Shown: positions 16,428-24,659, counted from the first letter of the stretch. The stretch is 64,000 bases of DNA from Parerythrobacter aestuarii (GCF_030140925.1 NZ_JARBWD010000001.1:2356001-2420000), one strand, 5' to 3'. The notes: generated from the sequence alone by a model not told the origin. Made by a program: numbers and translations.

Positions 16428-16779
16428 ACAGATTACTCTCTCGACCCGCACACCGCGTCCGGCAAGAAAATCAACAGGAGAACGATTGAGAACCGCCCTG
16501 TTGGCGCTCTCTGGAAACCAAGGTGAAGTCCGGCACCATTCCGAAACCGCATGGGCCAGCATCACTTTCGCCGGCACGCGACACCGGCTGCGCTTGGAGT
16601 TCGAAGGCGTAGAAGCAGTGGCTGCGGGCGAAGAACTGGTGGCCGCCCTACCCGACCACGAGTTCACCATCCCTCGCCAGCTGGTCGCCGATGCAACTGT
16701 GACCGGGGTCGAAAGCGCGCTGGAACCTGCCCCGCGCATGCTGGTGGAATGCGAATTGCTCCTGCTGGAAGACGTCTAG
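16417..16779 (+). CDS. Conserved hypothetical protein of about 120 residues
   Basis: The first ~25 residues are basic and probably disordered; the remainder (RTALLALSG to the end) alternates beta-strand and helix: GEVRHHSETAWASITFAGTRH, then LEFEGVEAV, then a glutamate-rich end. I know related sphingomonad proteins annotated only as hypothetical. Position 16417 is an ATG inside the previous gene, giving an 11-base overlap and likely coupling. Its stop lies seven bases before the convergent dehydrogenase stop. Function unknown; as the repressor's likely target it may take part in a stress response. Confidence 0.72.
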   Translation: MRPEQITLSTRTPRPARKSTGERLRTALLALSGNQGEVRHHSETAWASITFAGTRHRLRLEFEGVEAVAAGEELVAALPDHEFTIPRQLVADATVTGVESALEPAPRMLVECELLLLEDV

Positions 16780-16786
16780 CAATCGC

Positions 16787-17725
16787 CTAATACCCCAGCG
16801 TCAGGTCGAACTGCGGTTCGACCGGCTCTCCCGCCACATATCTGCGGCAATTCTGGATGAACCGCTCAGCCGAGCGCTGGAACATCTTTGTCTGCGCCCG
16901 GCCCGACAGGTGCATGGTGACATGGGCATTGTCGAGCGACCAAAGCGGGTGATCGGCAGGCAGCGGCTCGGGCGTGGTCACGTCGAGGAATGCCCCGCCG
17001 ATTGCCTTGCTCTCCAGCGCTTCGACCAAGGCGGGCTGATCGACCACTTCGCCGCGTGCGATGTTGATCAGCACTGCATCGGATTTCATCGCCGCCAGTT
17101 CATCCTTGCCGATCATGCCGGTCGTCTCGGGGGTGGCGGGCACGGCGAGGATAACCCAGTCGAAGGTGCCGAGCTCGCTGCGCCACTGGTCGGGTGTGAG
17201 CACACCCTCTCCGCCCGAGCGACGGACCACGGTGACATCAACGTCGAAAGCCTCGAGCCGAGGCTTGATCAGCTTGCCGATGGCACCATAGCCGAGCAGC
17301 AGCGCCTTCGACCCGGCCAGCTCAACCTTGCCCGGCGAATCCACTAGCCAATCGTGCTTTTCCTGCGCGCGGACGACATCGCGATAGCCCTTGGCGTGGA
17401 CCAGCATACCCATCACGACATATTCAGCGATGGTTATGGCGTTGATGCCGACCCCGTTCGTCACGGTTACCCCGCGCTCCAGCATCAGCTCGTGTGGAAG
17501 GAAATCGAGCCCGGCATAGATCGAGCTCATCCATTTCATCCTGGTCGCCAGCTTCACGGCTTCGACCATCGGTTCCTTCTTGTCGAGGTCGAACCAGCCG
17601 ATCTCGGCCTCGGGTGCGAGCTCCAGCAATTCCTCGACAGAGGTGAAATATTTCGCTTCTATGCTGTCGGGCAGATGCGGTTCGACCAGTGGGCGGACCA
17701 GAGCGGAGAGGACGGCAACGGGCAT
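16787..17725 (-). CDS. D-isomer-specific 2-hydroxyacid dehydrogenase family protein
   Basis: A 312-residue NAD(P)-dependent dehydrogenase. The nucleotide-binding GYGAIG is at 145-150; the catalytic Arg (IARGEVVD, R224), Glu (TPEPLP, E253) and His (MHLSGR, H272) are all present. The pattern resembles glyoxylate/hydroxypyruvate-reductase-like members more than PdxB or SerA, and there is no ACT domain. ATG at 17725 was chosen; a TTG two codons earlier would add two residues. It ends facing the 120-residue gene and starts 66 bp from the divergent 2OG oxygenase gene. Confidence 0.9.
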   Translation of the reverse strand: MPVAVLSALVRPLVEPHLPDSIEAKYFTSVEELLELAPEAEIGWFDLDKKEPMVEAVKLATRMKWMSSIYAGLDFLPHELMLERGVTVTNGVGINAITIAEYVVMGMLVHAKGYRDVVRAQEKHDWLVDSPGKVELAGSKALLLGYGAIGKLIKPRLEAFDVDVTVVRRSGGEGVLTPDQWRSELGTFDWVILAVPATPETTGMIGKDELAAMKSDAVLINIARGEVVDQPALVEALESKAIGGAFLDVTTPEPLPADHPLWSLDNAHVTMHLSGRAQTKMFQRSAERFIQNCRRYVAGEPVEPQFDLTLGY

Positions 17726-17791
17726 GGACAACCTCTGTCAATTTGGCGTTGGACCGTCTCCTAGCGCGATATTGATAGGTAATGCCAGCGT

Positions 17792-18412
17792 ATGAGCGGC
17801 AGCCTGATCCCCAAATTCGCCATGATCGACAATTTCCTCCCGACGGAGTCGGCGCAGGCACTGCTCGATCACGCGCTGGAGAATGCCGGCTTGTTCGAGC
17901 CGGCCAAAGTTGTCGATACCGGCAGCCACGAAGTCAAGGCACACCACCGCCAGGCCCTGGCGACGGCAGACCTGGGCGATGCGCGCAGCCAGTTCACTGC
18001 GGCGGTCGAGGCGCATTTCGAGTACCTGTGCAAGGCGGTGGGAATAGCGCCTTTTCCCATTGCCGCGTGGGACGTCGAGATGGCCGCCCATCGCGATGGC
18101 GGGTTCTTCAACGAACATATCGACACCAAGACCGCCGCCAACCGCGACCAGCACATCGGTGACCGGATGATCAGCATGGTCTATTACCTGCATCGCCCAG
18201 AGGTCGCCTTCACCGGCGGTGACCTGCTGCTCAAGCCATACCTTGGCAATGCTGAGGCGGTCCGCATTACCCCCGAGCATAACCGGCTGGTCGCCTTCCC
18301 ATCGATCGCACGCCACCAGGTCGAGACAGTCCACGTGCCCGGCGATGCCTGGCAGGATGCCCGCTTCTCGATCAATTGCTGGCTGCTGCGTTCAAGCGGC
18401 GACCAGGCGTGA
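17792..18412 (+). CDS. 2-oxoglutarate/Fe(II)-dependent oxygenase
   Basis: A 206-residue double-stranded beta-helix oxygenase of the prolyl-4-hydroxylase-like group. Iron ligands H109-x-D111 (EHID) and H175 (ARHQVE) are clear, and R191 (DARFSINCW) can bind 2-oxoglutarate. The N-terminus MIDNFLP is typical. The substrate is unknown; it could be a protein side chain or a small molecule. It starts 66 bases from the divergent dehydrogenase gene and is followed by a gap with a GC-rich stem-loop. Confidence 0.87.
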   Translation: MSGSLIPKFAMIDNFLPTESAQALLDHALENAGLFEPAKVVDTGSHEVKAHHRQALATADLGDARSQFTAAVEAHFEYLCKAVGIAPFPIAAWDVEMAAHRDGGFFNEHIDTKTAANRDQHIGDRMISMVYYLHRPEVAFTGGDLLLKPYLGNAEAVRITPEHNRLVAFPSIARHQVETVHVPGDAWQDARFSINCWLLRSSGDQA

Positions 18413-18506
18413 ATTTGTAACTTTTAGAGGGTTTTACATTCGCGAAAGGTTTGGGAAAGGCCTGCGTCCTAAACGGGTCCTTGTATCGTTCGATCGATGC
18501 ATCCCC

Positions 18507-18547
18507 GGGGGCCGCGCATCCCACTCCACACACCTTCCGCGGCCCCC
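18507..18547. other. GC-rich stem-loop with 10-bp perfect arms
   Basis: Arms GGGGGCCGCG (18507-18516) and CGCGGCCCCC (18538-18547) enclose a 21-base loop, in the gap between the 2OG oxygenase gene and the convergent RES gene. No T-run follows on either side, so it is not a textbook terminator, but it could stop or stabilise the convergent transcripts. The remainder of 18413-18570 shows nothing else I can name. Confidence 0.45.
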
Positions 18548-18570
18548 ACATTTCCCTTCCATCCCACAGA

Positions 18571-19008
18571 TCAGGAACGCGGCAGGCTCAGCGTCTGGCG
18601 GAAGTCGAATGGCCTCGTGGCAAGTGGCCGAACCGCTGCCGACGCAGGATGGGCCGGGTTCATCATTATGATATCGGCCTCAGGCAGGACTGCAGACCGG
18701 ACCGCTGCCAGCAGTGAGCGACCGGATTGCAGCCAATCATCGCCGATCCGGCGCTTTTCCGCCTGGTCCTCGACGAATGGCAATCGTTCGGGCGTGGCAT
18801 CGATCTCGGTCCAGCCGAGCAAGTAGTCGTCGTCGATCCCGGCAAGGTTGCGCGGCAGGTAACGCAGCACTACGAGCACCGCGAGCCCCGGCTCCGAAGC
18901 GAAATTGACCACCGGCCGGCCTGGAGAAACCCACCTTGCGCCATGCTTTTCCGGCCCCGACCCGTCGAGCGCCAGGAACGGCGCGCGGGTGAGGCGCCAG
19001 AGTTTCAT
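18571..19008 (-). CDS. RES-domain protein, unusual and without antitoxin
   Basis: A 145-residue RES-domain protein: Trp-Arg near the start, GARW (R25), GDDWLQSG, and MNPAHP at 116-121. Canonical RES toxins (MbcT type) degrade NAD and sit beside a Xre/DUF2384 antitoxin. Here the conserved Glu of the LAxLE segment appears to be Val46 (GLAVLVVLRYL), and the following His is Tyr50. The upstream neighbour on this strand is cysS; no antitoxin is present. It may be an inactive or re-purposed RES protein. The ATG at 19008 has no strong ribosome site. A palindromic repeat separates it from cysS. Confidence 0.8.
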   Translation of the reverse strand: MKLWRLTRAPFLALDGSGPEKHGARWVSPGRPVVNFASEPGLAVLVVLRYLPRNLAGIDDDYLLGWTEIDATPERLPFVEDQAEKRRIGDDWLQSGRSLLAAVRSAVLPEADIIMMNPAHPASAAVRPLATRPFDFRQTLSLPRS

Positions 19009-19033
19009 TCTGCTTCAGCCCCACTACCCAGCT

Positions 19034-19106
19034 CCGTTCGGGCTGAGCTTGTCGAAGCCCAGCCGCAACGGTCGTGGCTGCGCTTCGACAAGCTCAGCGC
19101 GAACGG
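19034..19106. repeat. Palindromic repeat, GCTGAGC-TGTCGAAG family, copy 1
   Basis: A 73-bp unit with outer inverted arms: CCGTTCGGGCTGAGCTTGTC near the left end and the reverse complement GACAAGCTCAG...GAACGG at the right end. It lies between cysS and the RES gene. A second copy, with the arms in the opposite arrangement, is at 20690-20759 on the other side of cysS. The unit resembles the REP-like repeats I know from sphingomonad genomes. It may help transcript ending or nucleoid binding. Confidence 0.7.
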
Positions 19107-19140
19107 GATATTGGAATCGGGATATTGGAATAGTGCAAGA

Positions 19141-20664
19141 TCACGAACCAAGCTTCCACTCCCAGCCAAGCGGGTCGCCATCCATCACCTCGACGCCCTT
19201 GGCCGCGAGTTCATCGCGCAGCGCGTCGGAGCGGGCGAAGTCCTTGGCGTCGCGGGCTTCCTTACGCTCGGCCAGCTGGGCTTCGATCTCGGCCTCGGTG
19301 ATCTGCGCGTCCCTGGGGCGGATGCGGAGATCGGCGCGGGTGAGGTTGAAGAGGTTGAGGCCGAGGACAGAGTCCATTGCTCCCACCAAAGCCAGTTTCG
19401 TCGCTGGCTCGACCTTCTTGGTCGCCAGCGCATCTTCCAGCGCAGTCAGTGCGATCGCCGTGTTGAGATCATCACCGAGGGCCGCATCGAACTTTGCGAC
19501 CGCAGCGCCCAGCTTCCCCCAGTCGTCACCCTGAACTTGTTTCAGGGTCCATCCTTCCGCCCGCACCCACGGTTCGGAGTTCGGCATGGATGCTGAAACA
19601 AGTTCAGCATGACGAGACTTGAGGGATTCAACCGCCATCATCATCCGCTTCAGCCGCGTCAGCGCCGCTTCCAGCCCCTCCCACGAGAACTCCAGCTCGC
19701 TGCGGTAATGCGCCTGCAGGCACATCATGCGGTAGGCGAGCGGGTGGTAGCCCTTGTCGACCAGCAGTTGCAGCCGCAGGAACTCGCCCGACGACTTGGA
19801 CATCTTGCCCGACCGCTCGACCAGGAAGTTGTTGTGCATCCAGATTTTCGCGCCGCTGTTCTCGGCAACGTTCAGGCCATCGGTGCAGCAATAGGCCTGG
19901 TTCTGGGCGATCTCGTTCGGGTGGTGGATCTCGCGGTGATCGATCCCGCCGGTGTGGATATCGAACGGGAAGCCGAGCAGCTTACCGCCCATGACCGAGC
20001 ATTCCAGATGCCAGCCGGGCGCGCCCCTGCCCCAGGGGCTGTCCCATTCCATCTGCCGCGTCTCGCCCGGCGGAGTCTTGCGCCAGATGGCGAAGTCGGC
20101 GGCGTTGCGCTTGCCTTCGACCGTCTCGATCCGGCCTTCACCCTCTTCGGTGACAGCGCGCGCCAGCTTGCCGTAATCATCGACCGTCGAGACATCGAAA
20201 TAGAGCCCGCTTTCCAGCTCGTAGCAGTGCTCGGGCGCAATCTGTTTCGCGAACTCCAGCATGTCTTCGATGTAGTCCGTCGCCACCGACCACTTGGCCG
20301 GCTCGCGGATATTGAGCGCCTTCACATCGGCCCAATAGGCCTCGGTATAGTGCCGCGCGATGTCCCAGATCGACTGCGCCTTCTGGGCAGCCATCTTCTC
20401 CATCTTGTCCTCACCCGCATCGGCGTCGTCGGTCAGGTGGCCGACATCGGTGATGTTGATGATGTGGGTAAGCTTGTAGCCCTTCCAGCTCAGCGTTCGG
20501 CCCAGCACGTCGGCAAAGACATAGGCGCGCATGTTGCCGATGTGGGGGTAGTTGTAGACCGTCGGCCCGCAGGTATAGACGCGCGCCTCACCCGGATGGA
20601 CGGGCTCGAAGGGTTCGAGCTTTCGAGTAAGCGAATTGAACAGCTGGAGCGGCGTATCGGTCAT
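19141..20664 (-). CDS. cysS: Cysteinyl-tRNA synthetase with in-frame repeat insertion
   Basis: Charges tRNA-Cys; essential class I synthetase. Signatures: PHIGN at 40-44, KMSKS at 287-291, and the zinc cysteines C32 and C222 among others. The protein has 507 residues, longer than most CysS. The excess is explained by residues 351-380 (RHAELVSAS...LKQVQGD), encoded exactly by a 90-bp palindromic repeat (19525-19614) placed between the catalytic region and the C-terminal DALR/anticodon-binding region. Sequence on both sides is normal CysS, and the frame stays open, so the gene is probably functional. ATG at 20664 was chosen; the frame to 20700 crosses the upstream repeat. Confidence 0.95.
   Translation of the reverse strand: MTDTPLQLFNSLTRKLEPFEPVHPGEARVYTCGPTVYNYPHIGNMRAYVFADVLGRTLSWKGYKLTHIINITDVGHLTDDADAGEDKMEKMAAQKAQSIWDIARHYTEAYWADVKALNIREPAKWSVATDYIEDMLEFAKQIAPEHCYELESGLYFDVSTVDDYGKLARAVTEEGEGRIETVEGKRNAADFAIWRKTPPGETRQMEWDSPWGRGAPGWHLECSVMGGKLLGFPFDIHTGGIDHREIHHPNEIAQNQAYCCTDGLNVAENSGAKIWMHNNFLVERSGKMSKSSGEFLRLQLLVDKGYHPLAYRMMCLQAHYRSELEFSWEGLEAALTRLKRMMMAVESLKSRHAELVSASMPNSEPWVRAEGWTLKQVQGDDWGKLGAAVAKFDAALGDDLNTAIALTALEDALATKKVEPATKLALVGAMDSVLGLNLFNLTRADLRIRPRDAQITEAEIEAQLAERKEARDAKDFARSDALRDELAAKGVEVMDGDPLGWEWKLGS
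19525..19614 (-). repeat. 90-bp palindromic element inside cysS
   Basis: On the plus strand it starts GTCACCCTGAACTTGTTTCA and ends in GAAACAAGTTCAGCATGACG; each end is itself a small hairpin. It covers precisely codons 351-380 of cysS. An element of the same length with near-identical ends but a different middle occupies 60521-60610, and a more diverged 92-bp relative is at 39954-40045. In the direction read by cysS it contains no stop codon. It therefore behaves like a mobile palindromic unit tolerated inside a protein. Confidence 0.85.
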
Positions 20665-20689
20665 GGTGGGCCGCATAGGTCGGCGCGTG

Positions 20690-20759
20690 GCCTTCGACAA
20701 GCTCAGGCCGAACGGAACTTGGAGCTAATCCCGTTCGTGCTGAGCCTGTCGAAGCACAG
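20690..20759. repeat. Palindromic repeat, GCTGAGC-TGTCGAAG family, copy 2
   Basis: A 70-bp unit whose left arm reads CCTTCGACAAGCTCAGGCCG and whose right arm reads CGTTCGTGCTGAGCCTGTCG. It lies in the 104-bp gap between cysS and the nitroreductase gene, just upstream of the cysS start. With copy 1 it brackets cysS. It shares the core CTTCGACAAGCTCAG with copy 1. Confidence 0.7.
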
Positions 20760-20768
20760 CCACAGGTC

Positions 20769-21440
20769 TCACCACCCCTCCCAGCGCACGCATTCATCTA
20801 TCGGTGCGCGGGCGACGGTGAAGTTGTTCACCGGGGCCTCCGGATCGCGATAACCGATGGCGACGCCGCAGAAGAAGATGTGGTCCTCGGGGATATCGAC
20901 CATCTCGCGGATTTGCGGCGTGTAGACCGCCCACGCTTCCTGGAAGCAGGTGTCGAGCCCTTCCTCGCGGCACAGCAGGCCGATGGTCTGGAGCCACATG
21001 CCGATATCGCTCCACTGCGGCGGGCCCATGTAGCGGGGGGTGTGGACCAACATCAGCACCGGCGCCCCGAAGGCGCGGAAGTTGTTGGCGAACCACATCA
21101 GCCGCTGGCCCTTATCCTCGCGGGAGATTTCGAGTGCACCATACATGTCCTCGCCCACGCCGCGGCGGCGCTGCTCATAGGCGCCATCGAGCTCGGGCGG
21201 ATAGACGTGATACTCCGGCGCAAAGGCTTCGCGCCCTTTGGGCAGGTCCTGCGCGATCCGGGCAAACAGCGCCTGCATCGGTTCGCCGGTCAGGACGATG
21301 CCGTGCCACGGCTGGGTGTTCCCGCCCGATGGCGAGCGCTGCGCGGTTTCGAGGATGCGGGTGAGCGTGGCCTGGTCGACGGGTGTGTCGAGAAATGCGC
21401 GCACGGAGCGGCGGGACTGGACGGCTTCGGTGACGTTCAT
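20769..21440 (-). CDS. Nitroreductase-family flavoprotein
   Basis: A 223-residue FMN-dependent reductase. SRRSVRAF near residue 9 is the FMN-phosphate-binding start typical of the family, followed by PSGGNTQPWH (about 37-46) and the C-terminal GVAIGYRDPEAPVN segment. It is closer to NfsA/NfnB-like nitroreductases than to BluB, despite the cobalamin-linked cobT nearby. Its ATG overlaps the stop of the preceding membrane-protein frame (ATGA), so translation may be coupled. The substrate is not predictable. Confidence 0.88.
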   Translation of the reverse strand: MNVTEAVQSRRSVRAFLDTPVDQATLTRILETAQRSPSGGNTQPWHGIVLTGEPMQALFARIAQDLPKGREAFAPEYHVYPPELDGAYEQRRRGVGEDMYGALEISREDKGQRLMWFANNFRAFGAPVLMLVHTPRYMGPPQWSDIGMWLQTIGLLCREEGLDTCFQEAWAVYTPQIREMVDIPEDHIFFCGVAIGYRDPEAPVNNFTVARAPIDECVRWEGW

Positions 21441-21996
21441 TTGGTCTCTTCATTCAGCAATGTTGAAATTTCGACCTCGGGTATCTCATCGAGTTCCTCT
21501 TCAGTCATCAAAGGCAATTCGCCAGTCACGATAATATCAACCGTTTCAATTGCTTGATCAAGTTCGCGGAATGCCACGTCAAAACTGGACATCGAAAAAT
21601 TTCTACCTTCGTCAGCAGCGCCCAGCAATTCGCCAACACAGAATAGAAGGGCTTCTAATCTTAGTCCAAGCGCGACCAACGAGACCATCAGTCGGTCGCT
21701 CTCGCCCGGAGCCCTTTCGATCAGGTTTCGAACATAGGTCTCCGCCACCACTAGTCGCGCAAGACCGCTGACGCTTCTACTTTTCTCATAATCGTTGAGT
21801 CGCGACTTCAGGAAATTTGTTACCGCGAATGCCCCATGGAGCACTGCGTACTCCTTCTCTAGCCGCTTCTTATCTTCCGACTTTTCCTTGCGGCTATGCT
21901 CACCCAAGAGTTAATGAAGGTGGAACCGAAGCCGAGGAATACACCCACGACGAGAAAAGCCCCGTTGATAATGGCAGTGAGGAGACTGTCGTTCAC
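21437..21996 (-). pseudogene. Frame-disrupted membrane-anchored protein of about 186 residues
   Basis: Two overlapping frames seem to be one gene. The first starts at GTG 21996 with GGAG upstream, encodes a membrane segment (AIINGAFLVVGVFLGFG) and stops at 21859. The second, in the -1 frame, runs from about 21907 to 21437; it has no ATG near its beginning and starts with a charged GEHSRKEKSEDKKRLEKEY helix, just what follows a membrane anchor in such proteins. Joining them near CTTGGGTG (about 21900-21907) gives a single-pass protein with a helical cytoplasmic domain. It could be a true frameshift, a programmed one, or a sequencing error; family unknown. It lies seven bases after cobT. Confidence 0.6.
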
Positions 21997-22003
21997 TCGC
22001 CCA

Positions 22004-23821
22004 TCACTCCACCTCGAACAAATCAGCCAGCTGCTCGATAATCGTTCCGCCGAGCTGTTCGACATCCATGATCGTCACCGCGCGCTTGTAATACCGCGTC
22101 ACGTCGTGCCCGATGCCGATGGCGACCAGCTGCACGGGTGACTGCTTCTCGATCCAGTCGATCACCTTGCGCAGGTGGCTTTCGAGATAGCCCGCGCTGT
22201 TGACGCTGAGCGTGCTGTCGTCCACCGGCGCGCCATCGCTGATGACCATCAGGATACGGCGATCCTCCGGCCGGGCGATCAGGCGGTTGTGCGCCCACAG
22301 CAGCGCTTCGCCGTCGATGTTCTCCTTGAGCAGCCCTTCGCGCATCATCAGGCCGAGGTTGCGGCGCGCGCGGCGCCACGGTTCGTCGGCCTTCTTGTAG
22401 AGGATGTGGCGCAGGTCGTTGAGGCGGCCGGGCTGCGCTGGCTTGCCGTCGGCGAGCCATTTCTCTCTGGACTGCCCGCCCTTCCACGCGCGGGTCGTGA
22501 AACCAAGTATCTCGGTCTTGACCCCGCACCGCTCCAGCGTGCGCGCCATGATGTCGGCGCTGATCGCGGCGATGCTGATCGGGCGGCCACGCATCGAGCC
22601 CGAATTGTCGATCAGCAGCGTGACGATGGTGTCCTTGAACTCGGTTTCGCGCTCGATCTTGTAGCTGAGCGAATGGCCCGGGCTGATGACGACGCGGGCG
22701 AGCCGTGCGGCATCGAGCAGCCCTTCTTCCTGGTCGAAATCCCAGCTGCGGTTCTGCTGCGCCATCAGGCGGCGCTGGAGCCGGTTGGCGAGCCGGGTGA
22801 CGACGCCCTGCAACCCGGTCAGCTGGCTGTCGAGATAGGCGCGCAGGCGGTCGAGCTCCTCGGCATCACAGAGCTCGGGCGCTTCGATCACTTCATCGAA
22901 GGCTTCGGTGTAAGGCTTGTAGTCGAAATGTTCGGGCAGCTCGGTCCACGGGCGGTTGGGCCGGACCGGCATCATGCCTTCCTCGCCATCGTCGCCCGGA
23001 TCGCCGTCGGCCATTTCGTCGCCGACTTCGGCTTCGGTTTCGCCGTCGGCCTCGCCTTCCTGCGTTTCGCCGGCCGCCTCGGCGGGCTGCGGCTGCTGGT
23101 CGCCGCCGGTCTCGTCTTCGTTCTCGTCCTGGTCCTGCTCTTCGCCGTCCTCGTTGTCGCCGTCTTCGTCGCCGCTGTCGTCGGGCGCATCGGTGGCATC
23201 GGTCAACTCGAGGTGCCGCAGCATGTCGAGTGCGAGCGACTGGAACGCCTTCTGGTCGTCGAGCGATCCGGCCAGGTCCTCGAAATCACTGCCGGTGCGG
23301 CTCTCGATATATTCGCGCACCATCTCCACCCCGGCCCTGGCACGATCCGGGATCGGCTTGCCGGTCAGGCTTTCGCGCAGCATCAGGCCGAGCGCGGTCT
23401 GCAGCGGCACTTCGCTGTCGTTCTGTGCGCGGGCGATGGGATCGGTGGCGGTCCGCAGTTCCAGCGCCGCGTCGAGGTTTTCCGAAATCCCGCCGTAGTT
23501 GTTGGAGCCGATCGCTTCGTAGCGGACCTGCTCGATCGCGTCGTAACAAGCGCGTGCGACCGGATCGCTCGGCGCATGGCGATCATGCAGCGTCTGGTTG
23601 TGGTGCCTCAGCTTGAGCGCAAAGCTGTCGGCAAAGCCGCGCGCTTCGGCGGCCTGGTCGGGCGGGACGTTGCGCCCCGGTAGCGGGACGCGGAAATTCT
23701 TGCCCTGCGCGCTGGGGCTGTCCGCGCTCCACGCGACTTCGATCTCCGGCTCATGCGCCAGCGCGCGCGCCGTACCGGTCAGCGCGCGTTTGAAGCTGTC
23801 GAGGGGGGATTCGTCGCTCAT
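22004..23821 (-). CDS. cobT: Cobaltochelatase subunit CobT
   Basis: A 605-residue protein matching CobT of the aerobic cobaltochelatase (CobNST), which inserts cobalt into hydrogenobyrinic acid diamide. The N-terminal half (about 1-215) is the CobT-specific region; residues about 216-290 are a long acidic Asp/Glu/Gln-rich linker. The C-terminal part is a von Willebrand A domain with the MIDAS motif DNSGSMRG and later SDGAPVDD. The AAA+ partner CobS and the large CobN are not in this window. It opens a small unit with the membrane protein and nitroreductase genes. Confidence 0.93.
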   Translation of the reverse strand: MSDESPLDSFKRALTGTARALAHEPEIEVAWSADSPSAQGKNFRVPLPGRNVPPDQAAEARGFADSFALKLRHHNQTLHDRHAPSDPVARACYDAIEQVRYEAIGSNNYGGISENLDAALELRTATDPIARAQNDSEVPLQTALGLMLRESLTGKPIPDRARAGVEMVREYIESRTGSDFEDLAGSLDDQKAFQSLALDMLRHLELTDATDAPDDSGDEDGDNEDGEEQDQDENEDETGGDQQPQPAEAAGETQEGEADGETEAEVGDEMADGDPGDDGEEGMMPVRPNRPWTELPEHFDYKPYTEAFDEVIEAPELCDAEELDRLRAYLDSQLTGLQGVVTRLANRLQRRLMAQQNRSWDFDQEEGLLDAARLARVVISPGHSLSYKIERETEFKDTIVTLLIDNSGSMRGRPISIAAISADIMARTLERCGVKTEILGFTTRAWKGGQSREKWLADGKPAQPGRLNDLRHILYKKADEPWRRARRNLGLMMREGLLKENIDGEALLWAHNRLIARPEDRRILMVISDGAPVDDSTLSVNSAGYLESHLRKVIDWIEKQSPVQLVAIGIGHDVTRYYKRAVTIMDVEQLGGTIIEQLADLFEVE

Positions 23822-23829
23822 AAAATCCT

Positions 23830-23910
23830 TGTGCGTCCCAGCGAAGTAAGGGGCCTCCTCCCACTAGCAAAACGCTGGTGGAGAGAGGTCCCTGCCTGCG
23901 CAGGGACTCA
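23830..23910. repeat. REP-like hairpin doublet, copy 1
   Basis: A degraded left half (GCGTCCCAGCGAAGTAAGG) is followed by a perfect hairpin, GTCCCTGC-CTGC-GCAGGGAC (23888-23907). The layout matches the better-kept doublet at 28219-28300, which has the same CTGC loop. It lies between the fructose-6-phosphate aldolase gene end and the cobT start and may act as the terminator of the former. Confidence 0.6.
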
Positions 23911-23915
23911 TGCGA

Positions 23916-24569
23916 TCACAGAATACTCTGCCCGGTGGCTTCCCAATCCTTGAGGAAGCCTTCGATGCCCTTGTCGGTCAGCACATGGTTGAACAGCGCC
24001 TTGATGACCTTGGGCGGCGCAGTCATCACATCGGCCCCGATCAATGCGCTCTCCAGCACATGCGTAACGTGGCGCACGCTGGCGACGAGGATCTCGGTAT
24101 CGAAGGCGTAGTTGTCGTAGATGTGACGGATGTCGCGGATCAGGTCCATGCCGTTGACGCCATTGTCATCATGCCGTCCGACGAAGGGCGAAACGAACGT
24201 AGCCCCTGCCTTGGCCGCGAGCAGCGCCTGGTTGGCGCTGAAGCAGAGCGTGACGTTCACCATCGTGCCATCGTCGGTCAGCGCCTTGCAGGTCTTGAGG
24301 CCATCGACCGTCAGCGGAACCTTGATGCAGACATTGTCAGCGATTTTCCTGAGGACATCGGCCTCTTTCATCATCGTGGCGTGATCGAGCGCGACCACTT
24401 CGGCGCTGACCGGACCGTCGGTGATGCCGCAGATTTCCTTGGTCACTTCCATGAAATCCCGCCCCGACTTGGCGATCAGCGAAGGATTGGTGGTCACGCC
24501 ATCGAGCAGGCCGGTGGCGGCCAGTTCCTTGATGTCGTCGATCTCGGCTGTGTCGGCGAAGAATTTCAT
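23916..24569 (-). CDS. fsa: Fructose-6-phosphate aldolase / transaldolase-like (TalC/FSA) enzyme
   Basis: A 217-residue TIM-barrel enzyme of the short transaldolase/FSA group. The N-terminus [16 protein letters not shown] and [11 protein letters not shown] are characteristic; the Schiff-base lysine is K83 in CIKVPLT. These proteins act either as transaldolase in the pentose phosphate pathway or as fructose-6-phosphate aldolase, and the sequence alone does not decide. It stands alone on the minus strand, with a 90-bp gap to the DUF4197 gene. Confidence 0.9.
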   Translation of the reverse strand: MKFFADTAEIDDIKELAATGLLDGVTTNPSLIAKSGRDFMEVTKEICGITDGPVSAEVVALDHATMMKEADVLRKIADNVCIKVPLTVDGLKTCKALTDDGTMVNVTLCFSANQALLAAKAGATFVSPFVGRHDDNGVNGMDLIRDIRHIYDNYAFDTEILVASVRHVTHVLESALIGADVMTAPPKVIKALFNHVLTDKGIEGFLKDWEATGQSIL

Positions 24570-24659
24570 GAGTGCTTGAGCTCCGGAAAAGTGATTCCCC
24601 GGTTCCCTACCGAAGCATGCGGGCGCTCGCTAGCCCCGCCCTTCGTCCGCTGTCGAAAC

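Noticed and set aside
18571..19140. RES toxin with hidden antitoxin
   Set aside because: The gap to cysS holds only a palindromic repeat; no frame resembles a Xre/DUF2384 antitoxin.
20769..21440. BluB (dimethylbenzimidazole synthase) because cobT is near
   Set aside because: The nitroreductase core fits NfsA/NfnB-like enzymes better; I do not see BluB-specific features.
22175..23683. 502-residue plus-strand frame across cobT
   Set aside because: Antisense to a clear CobT; the hydrophobic block is the reverse of the acidic Asp/Glu linker.
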